From: Rhizophagus clarus
Lineage: Eukaryota; Glomeromycota; Glomeromycetes; Glomerales; Glomeraceae
Direction: 5' to 3'
Assembly: GCA_015698045.1 (NCBI GenBank)
Contig: BLAL01000193.1
Span: 525,001 to 589,000, forward strand
Length of the DNA stretch: 64,000 nt
Shown here: in pieces, positions 34,905-45,558 of the stretch
Layout: every line of letters begins with the position of its first letter
How positions within the stretch are numbered: the stretch's first letter is position 1
The notes under the pieces: model-generated
What the model was told of the DNA's origin: nothing
The model's input: the letters and a program-made list of their open reading frames with translations, nothing else
Database searches by the model: none
Translations under genes and position numbers: made by a program

Positions 34905-36640
34905 CTTATATGCAAGTAAAAGGCTGATTGTGGTTTATGTTAAAAAAAAATTTCTTTTTTTAAAAGTATCAGATTCATTCAAAGCAATAAAATTTAATTG
35001 GTCGTTGCATTATATATTAGGTTACTAAAAATCAAAACAAACGTATATTTTTTAATGAAGTAATTAAAATTTACTTATTCGTACTTAAAAATTTTTAACA
35101 AGGTAGAGAGAATGCCTGGTTAACAATGGCAGCATTTGTGTATTATGGCGAGGCAAATACAGTACATTATTTTATTTTGACAAATATCCATTGAACTTTT
35201 TAATAAAAAATTTTCAGGTTCCTGTAACGATTCTATCATATATCTCCATAGATGATGATGAATTTTGAGTCCCCATCATGAAATATAGCCTTGTTTGTAA
35301 CCTTGTCATTCTAGTATTTCTTTAATGAGATCATGTGCTAGTCGATATTATAACTGATATTTCTTATTTTTTATCCAAACACTAGGATAATAATTAGATA
35401 TATCCCTCGCATGCCATGGTCCACTTGACTAGATTATATTTTTCAATATAGTATTGAGCATTTGCTTTTTTAAGCATTCATAGAAACGAAAGCATATAAT
35501 CCCTCAAATCACTTACATTTAATATCTCTAATGCATCACTCGATTTTTCCTCATAAAACATTCCCTCTCCCACGCTAGCCTCCACCATGTAAAAAATATC
35601 TTCTCTCGAGTGGAACAACGCTCATGTTCGCTTCCTTATCAACGAAAGAAAAGAAACAATTTCTAATAAGCTGGATTCTGTCAGATGTGGCTCTGAGCGT
35701 ACTAGCTCCACCACCTTAGCCCATAATAAGAAATCGGCGTGTTTTTGAGTTTGCAATGGGTAGTTAAGAAATTCTGTCACTAGGAACTGAAGGAACAGGA
35801 GAATAAAATTATTTTACTGGTGAGGATTGTCGTAAGTGATTTATGAATCTCACACTTTGCTTAGGTTCTATGAGGAATCTGGCTGGTATTGTATTATACT
35901 TATTATTATTTATTAGACGGTAAAAAATTTAGAAATGGGGAAACAAAAAAGAGTTTAAATGAGGAAGTGCTTTATGAGGAGTTTATTATCGAGTTTTGGT
36001 TAAAATCTGGTATGTTTCAGAAAAAATTTTTCGAGGGAAATGCTTTTTCATTATTAACATATATCTATTTTCATTTGCTAGAATTATCATTCGAACAAGC
36101 ACGTTGGAATGTTAAGTGGGGCGAACTTGTCATCATATGTAAGGTCTCCCAACAATCTCTAGTCCTGAAGTAACAGCAAGTACTCGACGATCAATTTCCT
36201 CTTCGTGCGATCACCCAAGGAATCGTAGTATGAAATTTTTTTTTCATATCCGCAAAATGCTAAAATATATACCAAAAGTAGCTAATACATTTGCTTTGGT
36301 ATTCTATTCACAAAATACACATGTTTAAAAAATTCAAAATAAAATCTTATCGTTATATTTTTGTAAAATAATACGTGAGAAGGGCTAGCCGGATACGTTA
36401 AAAATGAATAAAAAAATGACTCTTAATATTGCGATGAAAGTGTACTTCTTTTGATGAAAAATTTGAATCAGGAAATATTATTATACGAACACATACACGC
36501 TACACTAGTAAAAAAATGGTTATTGATTTTTATCATTCTAAATGAATTATTACCGATCAAAAGATAGTATTTGCACTACTATAAAATTTTTATTTGTTCA
36601 TATTAATGCGGAGGCACGAGTGATGGCGTATAAACACCAT
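34905..36640. other. Intergenic region, weak coding-like patches
   Basis: The 94-codon frame at 35889-36173 (MYYTYYYLLDGKKFRNGETK...) has moderately protein-like composition but no recognisable motif, promoter or homologue. I do not call it a gene. Confidence 0.3.
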
Positions 36641-36649
36641 AGAATTATT

Positions 36650-37075
36650 TAATTGTCGGTATACTAGCCTTTGCTAACATGTCATTTTAATGATAGAATC
36701 CACTTTTTTTGGTGTACAACCTTTCATAGAGTCTCATTCTTCAAAAGGATCATCGTATACTTCGCCTATAGCCTTATCAAGAATTTTTCCGACTTCGTTA
36801 ACGGCTCAGTAATAATCGTAATTAAGATCTCGATGTAAACCATTGTTAGGACCGAGAATTCTTTCAGAATTCTGACCGCAACTAAAGCTTCCCTAGTAAA
36901 TATGCAAGATTAAAGTAAAAGTAAGAAAACAAAACAAAAAGGCAATAGATCTTACTTTGTTGGAGATTCTGTCAGTGATAAATCATATTTGTGCTTGAAT
37001 CTATTGGGCCAAGTATTGACCTTATATTCCTCGTGGATAAATTCGATGAATGAGGTGCCCGGCCCAAAGCTTGAC
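36650..37075 (-). pseudogene. Unidentified decayed two-exon gene
   Basis: On the minus strand one exon-like stretch reads TSFIEFIHEEYKVNTWPNRF then KHKYDLSLTESPTK and ends at a GTAAGA donor. After 59 bases and an acceptor TTTACTAG, a second stretch reads SCGQNSERILGPNNGLHRDL, AVNEVGKILDKAIGEVYDDP and DSMKGCTPKKVDSIIKM. The second stretch is interrupted only by two TGA codons where TGG would fit, and the splice would need a one-base shift. The sequence is clearly protein-like, but I do not recognise the family. Confidence 0.45.
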
Positions 37076-37135
37076 CCGACCTGTATAGTTTAACTCGTGT
37101 AACCCGGGTTAAACTCGAACATAAGAAAAGCTTAT
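37050..37135. repeat. GACCCGACC / AACCCGGGTTAA repeat fragment
   Basis: GGCCCAAAGCTTGACCCGAC and GTAACCCGGGTTAAACTCGA resemble the sequences at 56904-57180 and 48760-48860, suggesting a dispersed family of which only an end is present here. Confidence 0.4.
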
Positions 37136-37763
37136 GTGAAATTTTTAGATTATAAAAAAAGGTGGTTTAGTGATTTGCCACCGATGGCCATATAATACTC
37201 GTACCATGCAAGAGTGCAAGACATATAATATCGGCTCCTTCTTATAGAGTTGTCGCTACATCTTTTGAGGTGTTTTTGGTGAATATCTGAAATGATTTCG
37301 TTAATTATTTAGTCTAAAATTTGTAAATTTTATGAATAATAATTGGGAAGAAATCACATTATATTTAAATAGTGACAAAAAAAAAAAAAAAAAATTTAAG
37401 CAAACAATAATAGTGAATCTACAATTATTTATTAATATAGTTATGAAAACAGAAGTCGTCCAAATTTTTATTTATAATTGAATACTTCTGCATATAACCA
37501 AATAATCCTTCATATTTCGCCGTTACCATTTTCTTTACTACAATATAAATTTGATAAGATATTTGTATTCTTTATTTTTCTCGATTAGATGATGTTTGTT
37601 TGCAATTTATTTACATGAATATTTGGTTTGACACTTGAATTTCTAGTTAGGTAAATTAACAACTGAATAGTAAGGAGAGTGCGAGCACGAAATTATAACA
37701 TTTTTTTTTTTTTTTTCTAACAAAAAATATTCATGTATTGTAAATAAGGGTCTGATTCATTTC

Positions 37764-38125
37764 ACCGACAATTACTTCACCGACAAACATTTGCCAGGCG
37801 AACTATTTAAAGAAAATTAAAATCTTTTTATAAAGTTTATATTAAATATTTCAATTTTTAATTGTAAAAAATAAATAGATAAATAAATAAATAAACATAG
37901 TAAATACATCAAGAGACAGAAAAATAACAAACTTAATCTTTCCCCAAGTTATGAAACCATTATTTATATTTCATGTTATATATTCTTTTATGTTCTTTTT
38001 ATATAACAATAATATAAGTTGCACAAGATAAGAGAATTCTATTAAAATTGTGTAAATTTCGGTGAAATGGTCTGTCGGTAAATGATCCCGTCGGCGAAAC
38101 GTTTGTCGGTGAAGTAATTGTCGGT
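37764..38125. mobile_element. Terminal-inverted-repeat element with ACCGACAATTACTTC ends
   Basis: The left end ACCGACAATTACTTCACCGA and the right end, reverse complemented, agree for about 28 bases through CACCGACAAAC before diverging. ACCGAC is iterated at both ends. The interior (about 300 bp) is A+T-rich with no frame. No target duplication could be recognised. It is probably a MITE. Confidence 0.6.
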
Positions 38126-38145
38126 TAGTTGTAAGTGAACCGTTT

Positions 38146-38255
38146 ATGATATAGATGGTATAGATAGATATCGTGTATATCATGATATAGATGGTATAGA
38201 TAGATATCGTGTATATCATGATATAGATGGTATAGATAGATATCGTGTATATCAT
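38146..38255. repeat. 36-bp perfect tandem repeat, three copies
   Basis: Copies starting ATGATATAGATGG at 38146, 38182 and 38218 are essentially identical. The minus-strand frame over it (IYTISIYTIYIM-type) is a repeat translation. Confidence 0.9.
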
Positions 38256-39520
38256 GTTAGAAATTAACATGATAATTTTGTCGATATATATGACATAGTA
38301 CGAAAATTTTTATTTAGAACGACAAGTGAAAGTGTATTTCGCATAAAGTCGTTCCATTTTTTACAATGAATAAGTTGAAAGATATATATGGATCGATAAA
38401 TATATTTAGATTCTTTTGTTTTTAATTGAGATTTTTAATTATTTTTTGTTTTTAATTAGGGATTTTTATTTTTTTTTTGCGGTCCTACTTATTTTTTTGC
38501 GGTCCTATTTATAAAGTAGACAAGCTTGCTGAATTAATCGTTTGTAACCCATATTAAGGAATTTAAGATTTCAAATTTAAGGAAACAAGTTTGGGAGGAA
38601 AAATTAATAATCCGAATGCATATAATAAGTATCTTTGTTGTCTTAACCATTTTATTTCAACTTAATTATTTCCATATTCAGGAGACACATACTATTTTGA
38701 GATGAAACTTCTGTGATTTAATTACCTCTCGAAAATCAGGTAATAATTGATAAAAATCGATAAGTCAATTACTGTATATATAAAAAGTACAAAAAAATAA
38801 AAATACAATCCAAATTATACGCGCTCATCATATGTTGATATTTTAAAATTTTTAATGTTATTTCGCAAATTATATTATCATATTAATATAGGCGAGAGGA
38901 AAAAAAAACCTTTTTCTTTTTTTCTTTGTCCCAAGTTCCCCCTGAGAATGTCACAATGAATAAATTTCCTTGTCGATTGATCTGCATTTATTATGAAATA
39001 TGCCGTTTTTCTTTATCTCTGAAACACAATAAAACGATTGTATTATTTTAATTACTATACCTGGAAACAAAGTTTGATAAAAATAGTAAAATTGTCGTTT
39101 CATGAAAATTTTACTATTCCTGATATAGTTATTAAGTAAGTCGGTATTATAGTATAGCTAGATTACTATGATTTTACTTTATTATCTTTGAGACTAGATT
39201 TTAAAATCTCCAAAATGGAGGAAACTTATGAAAATGAAAAAAATTCTTGAGCACAGCGGTCAACTGAAATTGTATTTCTCATTCAGTTACTAATGTAATA
39301 ATAGTCTTTACATATCAGTCCGACAAAAATTTCGATACTTTTTTTTTATTGTAATAATATTTTTTTTTTTTTTCTCTTTTTGTTATAATTCATTAAATAC
39401 AAATAATAATTCGTAAAATTTTTTAAGTTGGAGATTGTTCAATTATTTAAGGTCAAGTGTTAATTTTGCGTACCAATATTACTACGAACAATTAGTAAAA
39501 AATTTTAACGTCCCCTGACT
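38256..39520. other. Intergenic region
   Basis: There is one local duplication of TTTTTGCGGTCCTA at about 38470-38510. Otherwise nothing is recognised. Confidence 0.4.
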
Positions 39521-39522
39521 TC

Positions 39523-39784
39523 TATATAAATATTTCGGTTGTATATTAATCGTAAGAAATATTAGAGTATTACATAATTTATGATTATGTGTTACATAAC
39601 ACTTCAACGTTACGTATACAACTATTTATATAAATATTATAATGTTATAACACAAATGATCGCAAACACTTTTAAAAGTAGTATAAAAAGTTTTGCATGT
39701 CGTTTAGTCATGCATCATTATCTTATTGACCGTAAAATCGTAAAAAAAAATACAGTATTACATCTTTTTAATGTCATTTTGTAG
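39523..39784 (+). CDS. Possible small gene (67 aa) behind a TATA box
   Basis: TATATAAA at 39523-39530 precedes an ATG at 39581 by 50 bases. The frame runs MIMCYITLQRYVYNYLYKYY to a TAG at 39782-39784. The protein is basic, rich in Tyr, Ile and Lys, with no domain I recognise. The promoter-like spacing matches that of the two better-supported genes at 8597 and 12702. With only 67 codons and biased composition it may still be chance. Confidence 0.25.
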
Positions 39785-40580
39785 ATTACATAAAGAATTG
39801 GAACGCACATGAAGTTCTCTTATGATCAGGTTCACTTCTCAATGTATGTTTTAACGTGGGAAATAAATATTTAAAAAAATTATTTTCTAAAAAAATTGCT
39901 ATATTTTAGATTATGATATAATTGGACGCCAAATTATTTTGGTAACATTAATAATTAGGTAAAAAAAAAATAATAAATTTTAGCGTGATAAAATTATAAT
40001 ATTTAAATATTTGATCATACGTTCGGTCGTTAAAATTTATAAATTTTGTGTTCGTCTTAAATCCGATTAAAATCAAGCAAAATTATTTGTGATGTGATCA
40101 ACTGATCATTGACGTAATTTATGAAAAGATCAAATTTGATACTGTGATGATTTGAATCGCGGGCGCGTGATTGAGGAATTTTTCAGATGTTGATGATGTG
40201 ATACGCGTCTTAAATCTGAAAAATAAATATTAGTCATAACTAGTAATTTACTAATCTAATTTCTTTAGTTTACGCTTCTCACAAAAACATAATTCTTAGC
40301 TCCCCACATAAGAATAAATATATATTATCTTTTATCTTTTAATAAAGTTTTTCTTTGTTCTAGGTAACTATTTTATATTTTATAATAATTTTTGATTATT
40401 CTTCCTTTTTGTTTAACTAGTTCTTCCTCACTTTTAACTCTTGGGCTAATAAGTAACTCGCGATGCCACGAAAAGTTCACAAGAGACATAAGCCTTCTAG
40501 AAATAGCGCTCCATTTAAAAGAAGAATGGCACTTAGGAGTGTTTTGAGGGCTGATGAACATAGAAAGTGAGTGGGTAAAA
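39785..40580. other. Intergenic region
   Basis: No supported gene. The minus-strand frame at 40373-40687 overlaps a tandem repeat and is not called. Confidence 0.35.
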
Positions 40581-40582
40581 TG

Positions 40583-40753
40583 GGTGGTGAATGTTGAACC
40601 ATATAGAAACCTACTTGATTTGTTACCATTTACCGAGGGTGGTGGATGTTGAACCATGTGGGAACCTCCTACTGGATCCATTACCACTTACCGAGAATGG
40701 TGGATGTTGAATCAAGTAGAGACATAATAATGGATCCGTTATTACTTGCCGAG
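40583..40753. repeat. Tandem repeat of 55-58 bp, three copies
   Basis: Units contain GGTGGATGTTGAACC, a variable middle, GGATCCATTACC and end TTACCGAG; the CCGAG marks fall at 40633, 40691 and 40749. They are followed at 40800-40885 by a duplicated CACTTATGCCTAAGGTAGTT-type block. Confidence 0.75.
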
Positions 40754-41162
40754 TAGTTACAAGCGAAGGGTAGGTGAAGGATATCGGTCACTCCTTGAAT
40801 TATACACTTATGCCTAAGGTAGTTGGCTTATGGTGTATAACCTACCGTACATACACTTATCCTAGGTAGTTGACTTATAGTGTATGTTGCAGCTGCAAAG
40901 TTAGCTACTGTGATGACGTAGTACTCGTTTGCTAAGCTGAGCCTAATCCACACATACTGTAATATTTTGTAGGAAAATGGAGAAAAAAAAGGCAGAGCTT
41001 TTACCACCACCAAGTACGTGTGCTTCAGCTGAACAGAGATTTATATCGCGTTAGAAACTGGAATAAACGAGGAGATTATTTGCTTAGAATAGAATATATA
41101 ATAATTTATATCTTGTATATTTAATAATTAACTAGCATCAATTCTGGAGTCCACAGCCGATA

Positions 41163-41290
41163 GCGCTACCGCCACCGATACTGCCACCGCCACCGCCACC
41201 GCTTCCACTGTTACCACTGCCACTGCCACCGCCACTGCCGCCACCACCACCACCACCACCACTACAATCACGACCATCACCACAACCACT
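41163..41290. repeat. Imperfect (CCA/GCC)n trinucleotide tract
   Basis: ACCGCCACC and ACCACCACC triplets run for about 125 bp, an exceptionally G+C-rich patch for this window. The Val/Ala frame on the minus strand is its translation. Confidence 0.85.
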
Positions 41291-41339
41291 AGTAGTACTA
41301 CATGAATCAAGCATGCAAATGTAAGTTTTGCAGGCATTT

Positions 41340-42505
41340 AAATATTTTCTTTAAGCCCTTCGCTAGCCAAAGATTTGTTTTTCTTTTTTATTTCCATTTC
41401 TTGCTTATATACGACTGGTTCTTTGCTAACTTTATTTCCTTTTTAGATTCTTCTTAAGTTCTTTGGCTCTTCCGGTTGTAAGGTATGTTCGGTATTTCAT
41501 AGCCCTGATTTCATGTTTCTATTTTTTTTGTCATTTTCTCTTATACTTTATTCCTCTTATTCATTATTTACTAATTTATTTCAGTCTTATTAAGTCCTTT
41601 GGTAATTTGGTTCTTCTCTGCAATCAAGGTATGTTCTATTTTTTTTTTTTTTTTTTTTTTACTTTTATTTCGCTCATTAGATTCGTTCTTTACTAACTTT
41701 TCCTTTCTTTTTTGTTTCCTTCTTTTTGCATCTCTTCTTTTTTCTTCTTTCTTTTCATCCTCTTTTTTTTTACTTTCTTTCATCACCCTTCTTTCTTTTC
41801 ACTTTCTTTTCATCATTACTTCTTTTTTCACTTTCTTTTTATCCGTTTTGTTTTTTGTCCTCTCTTTGTTTTTCCTTTCTTTTAATTTTCCCTACTATTT
41901 TCTCTCCCCATCATTCTTCTCCTTCCTTTTCGTCCTCCTTTTAATTTTTTCTTTTTTTCCCATATGCATCTTCCTTGATCTTTTCCCTTCCTTTTTGTTT
42001 CCTTTTGTTTTCCCCTTCCTTTACATTTCCCTATTATTTTTTCCCTTTTTGATTCACCTTCATTCTTTTTATTTCCTTCTCATCTCACCTTCATTCTTTA
42101 TCTTTCTTTCTGTTTATCTTCACTTTTCGTTCTCTTTTGCTCCCCTCACTCTTTCATTCCTTTTACCCTCATTCAATCTTTTTGTTTCTCTCACATCAGT
42201 TTGTTCTTCTTACTCCTGTTTGTTCCCTTCGTTTTTTGTTCTAATCATTCCTTCTTATCCTTTTTAACAACCTCTTTGTTTCTTACTCTTCTTTTATTGT
42301 AGATCTTCCTTTCTATTTTCATTATTAGGCTTTATCTTCTTTTATATCATTTAATAACATTTTAATAAATAAACACATGAAATTTTAATAAAAACCATTT
42401 ATTTGAAGTATCTTTACATAATAAATTATAATCATAATATATAGTAGTGTTAAACCAATTTATTAATTTAAAGATCAAATAAATTGATAATTTTATTGAA
42501 TTATG
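41340..42505 (+). repeat. Pyrimidine-rich repeat, copy B, with intron-like signals
   Basis: It is homologous to copy A at 2411. After CTTTAAGCCCTTCGCTAGCC it shows TTGCTAACTTTATTTC, an acceptor TTTTTAG, a 36-base exon-like block (41447-41482) and GTATGT. ATTTACTAATTTATTTCAG, a 44-base exon-like block (41585-41628) and GTATGT follow. Each exon-like block contains an AAGTYCTTTGG motif and ends in AAG. A 650-bp TTTC/CCTT tract follows. A segment near its end is inverted relative to copy A. Confidence 0.6.
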
Positions 42506-42509
42506 TTGC

Positions 42510-42530
42510 CATGGTGACAGGGTCACCATG
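42510..42530. other. Perfect hairpin CATGGTGAC-AGG-GTCACCATG
   Basis: A 9-bp perfect stem with a 3-base loop lies just past repeat copy B. It is not followed by a T-run. Confidence 0.6.
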
Positions 42531-43235
42531 AACTAAATAAAAATAATAAACGCAAAAATAATTAGATTAATGAAGTAATCGTACGTGTAGGCGGTGTAAC
42601 AGTCATTATATTTTATGATTATTAATTAATTAATAATCAAAAAAAAAAAGGCTACATAAAGATAGTAAAAAAAAAATGATTGTTTAATGTTTATTCATTC
42701 ATTCATTTGTAATTATACATTACATATTTAATCAATTAATAAGTAAAAATTATTAATAAGTAAAAATTCTTTAGTTAAAATTTTTTCGTATATTTTTTTA
42801 TTTATTATAATTTTATTATAATTTATAAAATAATTTTATGGTTATCAAATTTTTAAGGTATTCTTCTATAGCAGGTATCAACTCTCATTCTAGGAGAATC
42901 TCTTTTAATGGATGTAATTCTTTCGTTAAAAATTACTTTGTATTATGTATTATTAATCTTTTATTATTAATTTATAAAAAAAATTTATAATCAATAATCA
43001 AGATCAAATTCTCCTTTCGTTAAAATTCTAATTTTGTGTTACAAATTAAGTTAATCTATCTATGAATAAAATTTTTCGTTAAAAAATTTTTCTCTTATGT
43101 TACAAATTAAGTTAATATAAACAAGAGGAAAGAGGAAAACGAGAGGGGAAGAGGATAATCGAGAAAAACGAGAGGAAAAAGAAAGGAAATATTGAAGGAA
43201 AAAATGAAAGAAACACGAATATGCGTACCCACCGC

Positions 43236-43757
43236 TAGGGATGCCAAAAGTTCGGTTATAACCGGTCATAACCGGTTTTTGCCGGTTCGGTTTCGGTTCG
43301 GTTTTAGTCAAAGACCGACCGGTTAACCGTCGGTTTTGTATATAAAAAAACCGATGAAAAAACCGATCGGTTAATTGTAAATATTTTGTAATTTATCCCG
43401 AAAAAATATCTTTGCTTCAATTGAAAATAACTAAAAAACATGAATTTTAATATTTAAATTTATGGTAATTTCCTTTTTGAAATTATAAGGAGAATTTAAT
43501 TTTGTGCGTTGATCACGTGATTTTTTTGTATCGCCAAAAATCACAAAATCAGCACTATTTTTGTAAGAAAAATTATGCAAATTTAAATGTTATTGCTAAA
43601 TAAAGTCATAATTAGCACTTTCTAATAATATTTTCTTCGGTTTTGCAATCGGTTTTGCGGTTCAGTTTTATCGGTCGGTTTTGCGGTCGGTTCGGTTTTG
43701 GCTGAAAACCGCGGTTTTAAAACCGAAACCGAACCGAACCGACCGTTGGCATCCCTA
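43236..43757. mobile_element. hAT-type MITE with perfect 8-bp target duplication
   Basis: The ends are TAGGGATGCCAA and its exact complement TTGGCATCCCTA. The element is flanked by CCCACCGC at 43228-43235 and again at 43758-43765, a perfect 8-bp duplication typical of hAT elements. Both subterminal regions are packed with CGGTT/AACCG motifs (GGTTCGG, ACCGGTT) in opposing orientation, likely transposase-binding repeats, so the single strand could fold extensively. At 522 bp with no transposase frame it depends on a partner elsewhere. The intact ends and duplication suggest a comparatively young insertion. The minus-strand frames at 43060-43311 and 43622-43870 merely cross its ends. Confidence 0.9.
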
Positions 43758-43765
43758 CCCACCGC

Positions 43766-45480
43766 CCACCTATAAAGAGAAAAAATAATGAAAAAAAAAA
43801 TAGGGAAGAAAGATAGAAAGGAAATATCAAAAGGATAAAGAAGGAAATACGAGCGTACCCACTCACTCACCTAAAAAAGAGAAAGAGAAAAAAAATAATG
43901 AAAATAAATAAATAAAGGAAAAGAAAGACGCAAAGAGACTAAAGATTAGAGTAAATTGTTTTTGCACACGAATAGAAAAATAATGAAACTCTATTGTCAT
44001 CAGATCGGAAGCAAAAATTCCTTAAGATGGAAATCAAGTTTTTATTCCACACACTTTCGCGTATGAGTGATTTTTTTTGACTCTTATGATGTTTATATAA
44101 TTATCTAATATTAAAAGTTTGATTAAAAGACATCTTAATTTGTGAAATAAAACATGATTTATCCCCCCCAAAAAATTTTTTTTCATATGGTTTTTCACAC
44201 ATATCAGGCTTGAAAAAGTTACATATTAGTTTATTCACACAAAAAAAAGATTTTGAAATTACGTAGGCTAGAGAATGAAGCATCCGAAGCATTCAAAAGT
44301 GGCATCTGAATCCTTTCGAAATCCATTCGTATTTTACTAGTTAAAGTCAATTAATTTAATTCTTCTTTATATTTAGATATGCACTTCATTTTTTATAATT
44401 TTTGTGAAAATTTTGTTTTTTTTTTATTTATTACTTATTAATAAATTAATTTATTTTTTCTAATGGACAATTTTGTAATTTTGTCCATTTACGTTATCAT
44501 GGTTTAGATATTTGGAATATAACTATTCTCTGATTTTCACGTTTTAAACATGATTTCTCTTTGATATAATTATTCTTGATTCATGTTTTAGGTCTTTGGG
44601 ACATGATTATTTTTTTAATTTTTGTGTTCTTGATCTTTAGGACGATGTTACTCCTTGGTTGATTTGATTCTATTTTTATTTTTTAATATATACTTTTTTT
44701 TTTATGATTTATTTGGACAATTCAATTTTATCCATTTTATTTTTTATAATTTTTTGTATTTTGTATATATGAAATATTTTACCAATAAAGCTGCTATATT
44801 TTTTTTAAAAAAATGATTAAATTAGCAATTTACTATTTTTTTTTTATTGAGTAGACTCTTCTATTGTGATAGTTATTTTTTTCTTCACTTTAGTAAAGTT
44901 CATTATTAATTGTTTGCTTTTTCCTTTTTTTGCATCTTTAGACATGAAAATGTAGTGATAAAGTGAAAAAGCTAAAAGTTTTTCTAGTAAGAAAGAAAAA
45001 ACTTCTCTTAAAAACTTCTCTTTATCTCAATTTAATAAGCATTTCTAGTTGTTTAGTTGTTTATTTTTTAATTGCTTTTATGTTATCATTAACTTAAAAA
45101 AAATTTTAATTTAATGAACATTATTAATACTAAGTATTATTATAATTTGTCTCTTTTTTAGGCCATTTTCTTAAGTCCATCTGAGTACATATATGAAGCC
45201 AAGAAGTAAAAAAAAAATATTTTTCTTTTTTTACTTTAACGAACATTAATAATTGTTCGTTTATTATTATTTTTAGGCCACTTTCATTTTTCTTTGGGCG
45301 TGGAAATTTAGCAAGTAAAGCAATGTTTTTATTTTTTTTTTTTATGTCATAAAGTCAAAATAAATTGTACCAGTCACGTGTGTGGGGTGGTCAGACGACC
45401 ACCCTGATGATCATCTAACATGGTACACAAAAAAGAGGTGCCAGTGATTGTAATCAACTAATCAACCTAATTGCGTTTTG
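43766..45480. other. Intergenic region upstream of the kinase gene
   Basis: Purine-rich GGAAAGAAAG tracts flank the hAT insertion. At 45388-45407 GGGTGGTC and GACCACCC form a perfect 8-bp stem with a 4-base loop. No gene is supported; the 63-codon minus frame at 44101 is not convincing. Confidence 0.4.
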
Positions 45481-45488
45481 CATAAATA
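45481..45488 (+). promoter_or_regulatory. TATA-like box of the kinase gene
   Basis: CATAAATA lies 70 bases upstream of the proposed ATG at 45559. It is weaker than the boxes at 8530 and 12644. Confidence 0.3.
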
Positions 45489-45558
45489 TTGTGCCTAAAA
45501 AACGGTGTTTAATAAGAAACATATCTTTTAAGAAGAAATTTGATGCAATTATATAGTA

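Noticed and set aside
40373-40687. 104-codon minus-strand frame ending in NYYKI
   Set aside because: It overlaps the 55-58 bp tandem repeat, lacks a promoter or motifs, and its repeat-derived part (HPPPSVNGNKSSRF) explains the length.
41128-41337. Val/Ala-rich minus-strand frame
   Set aside because: Translation of the CCA/GCC trinucleotide tract.
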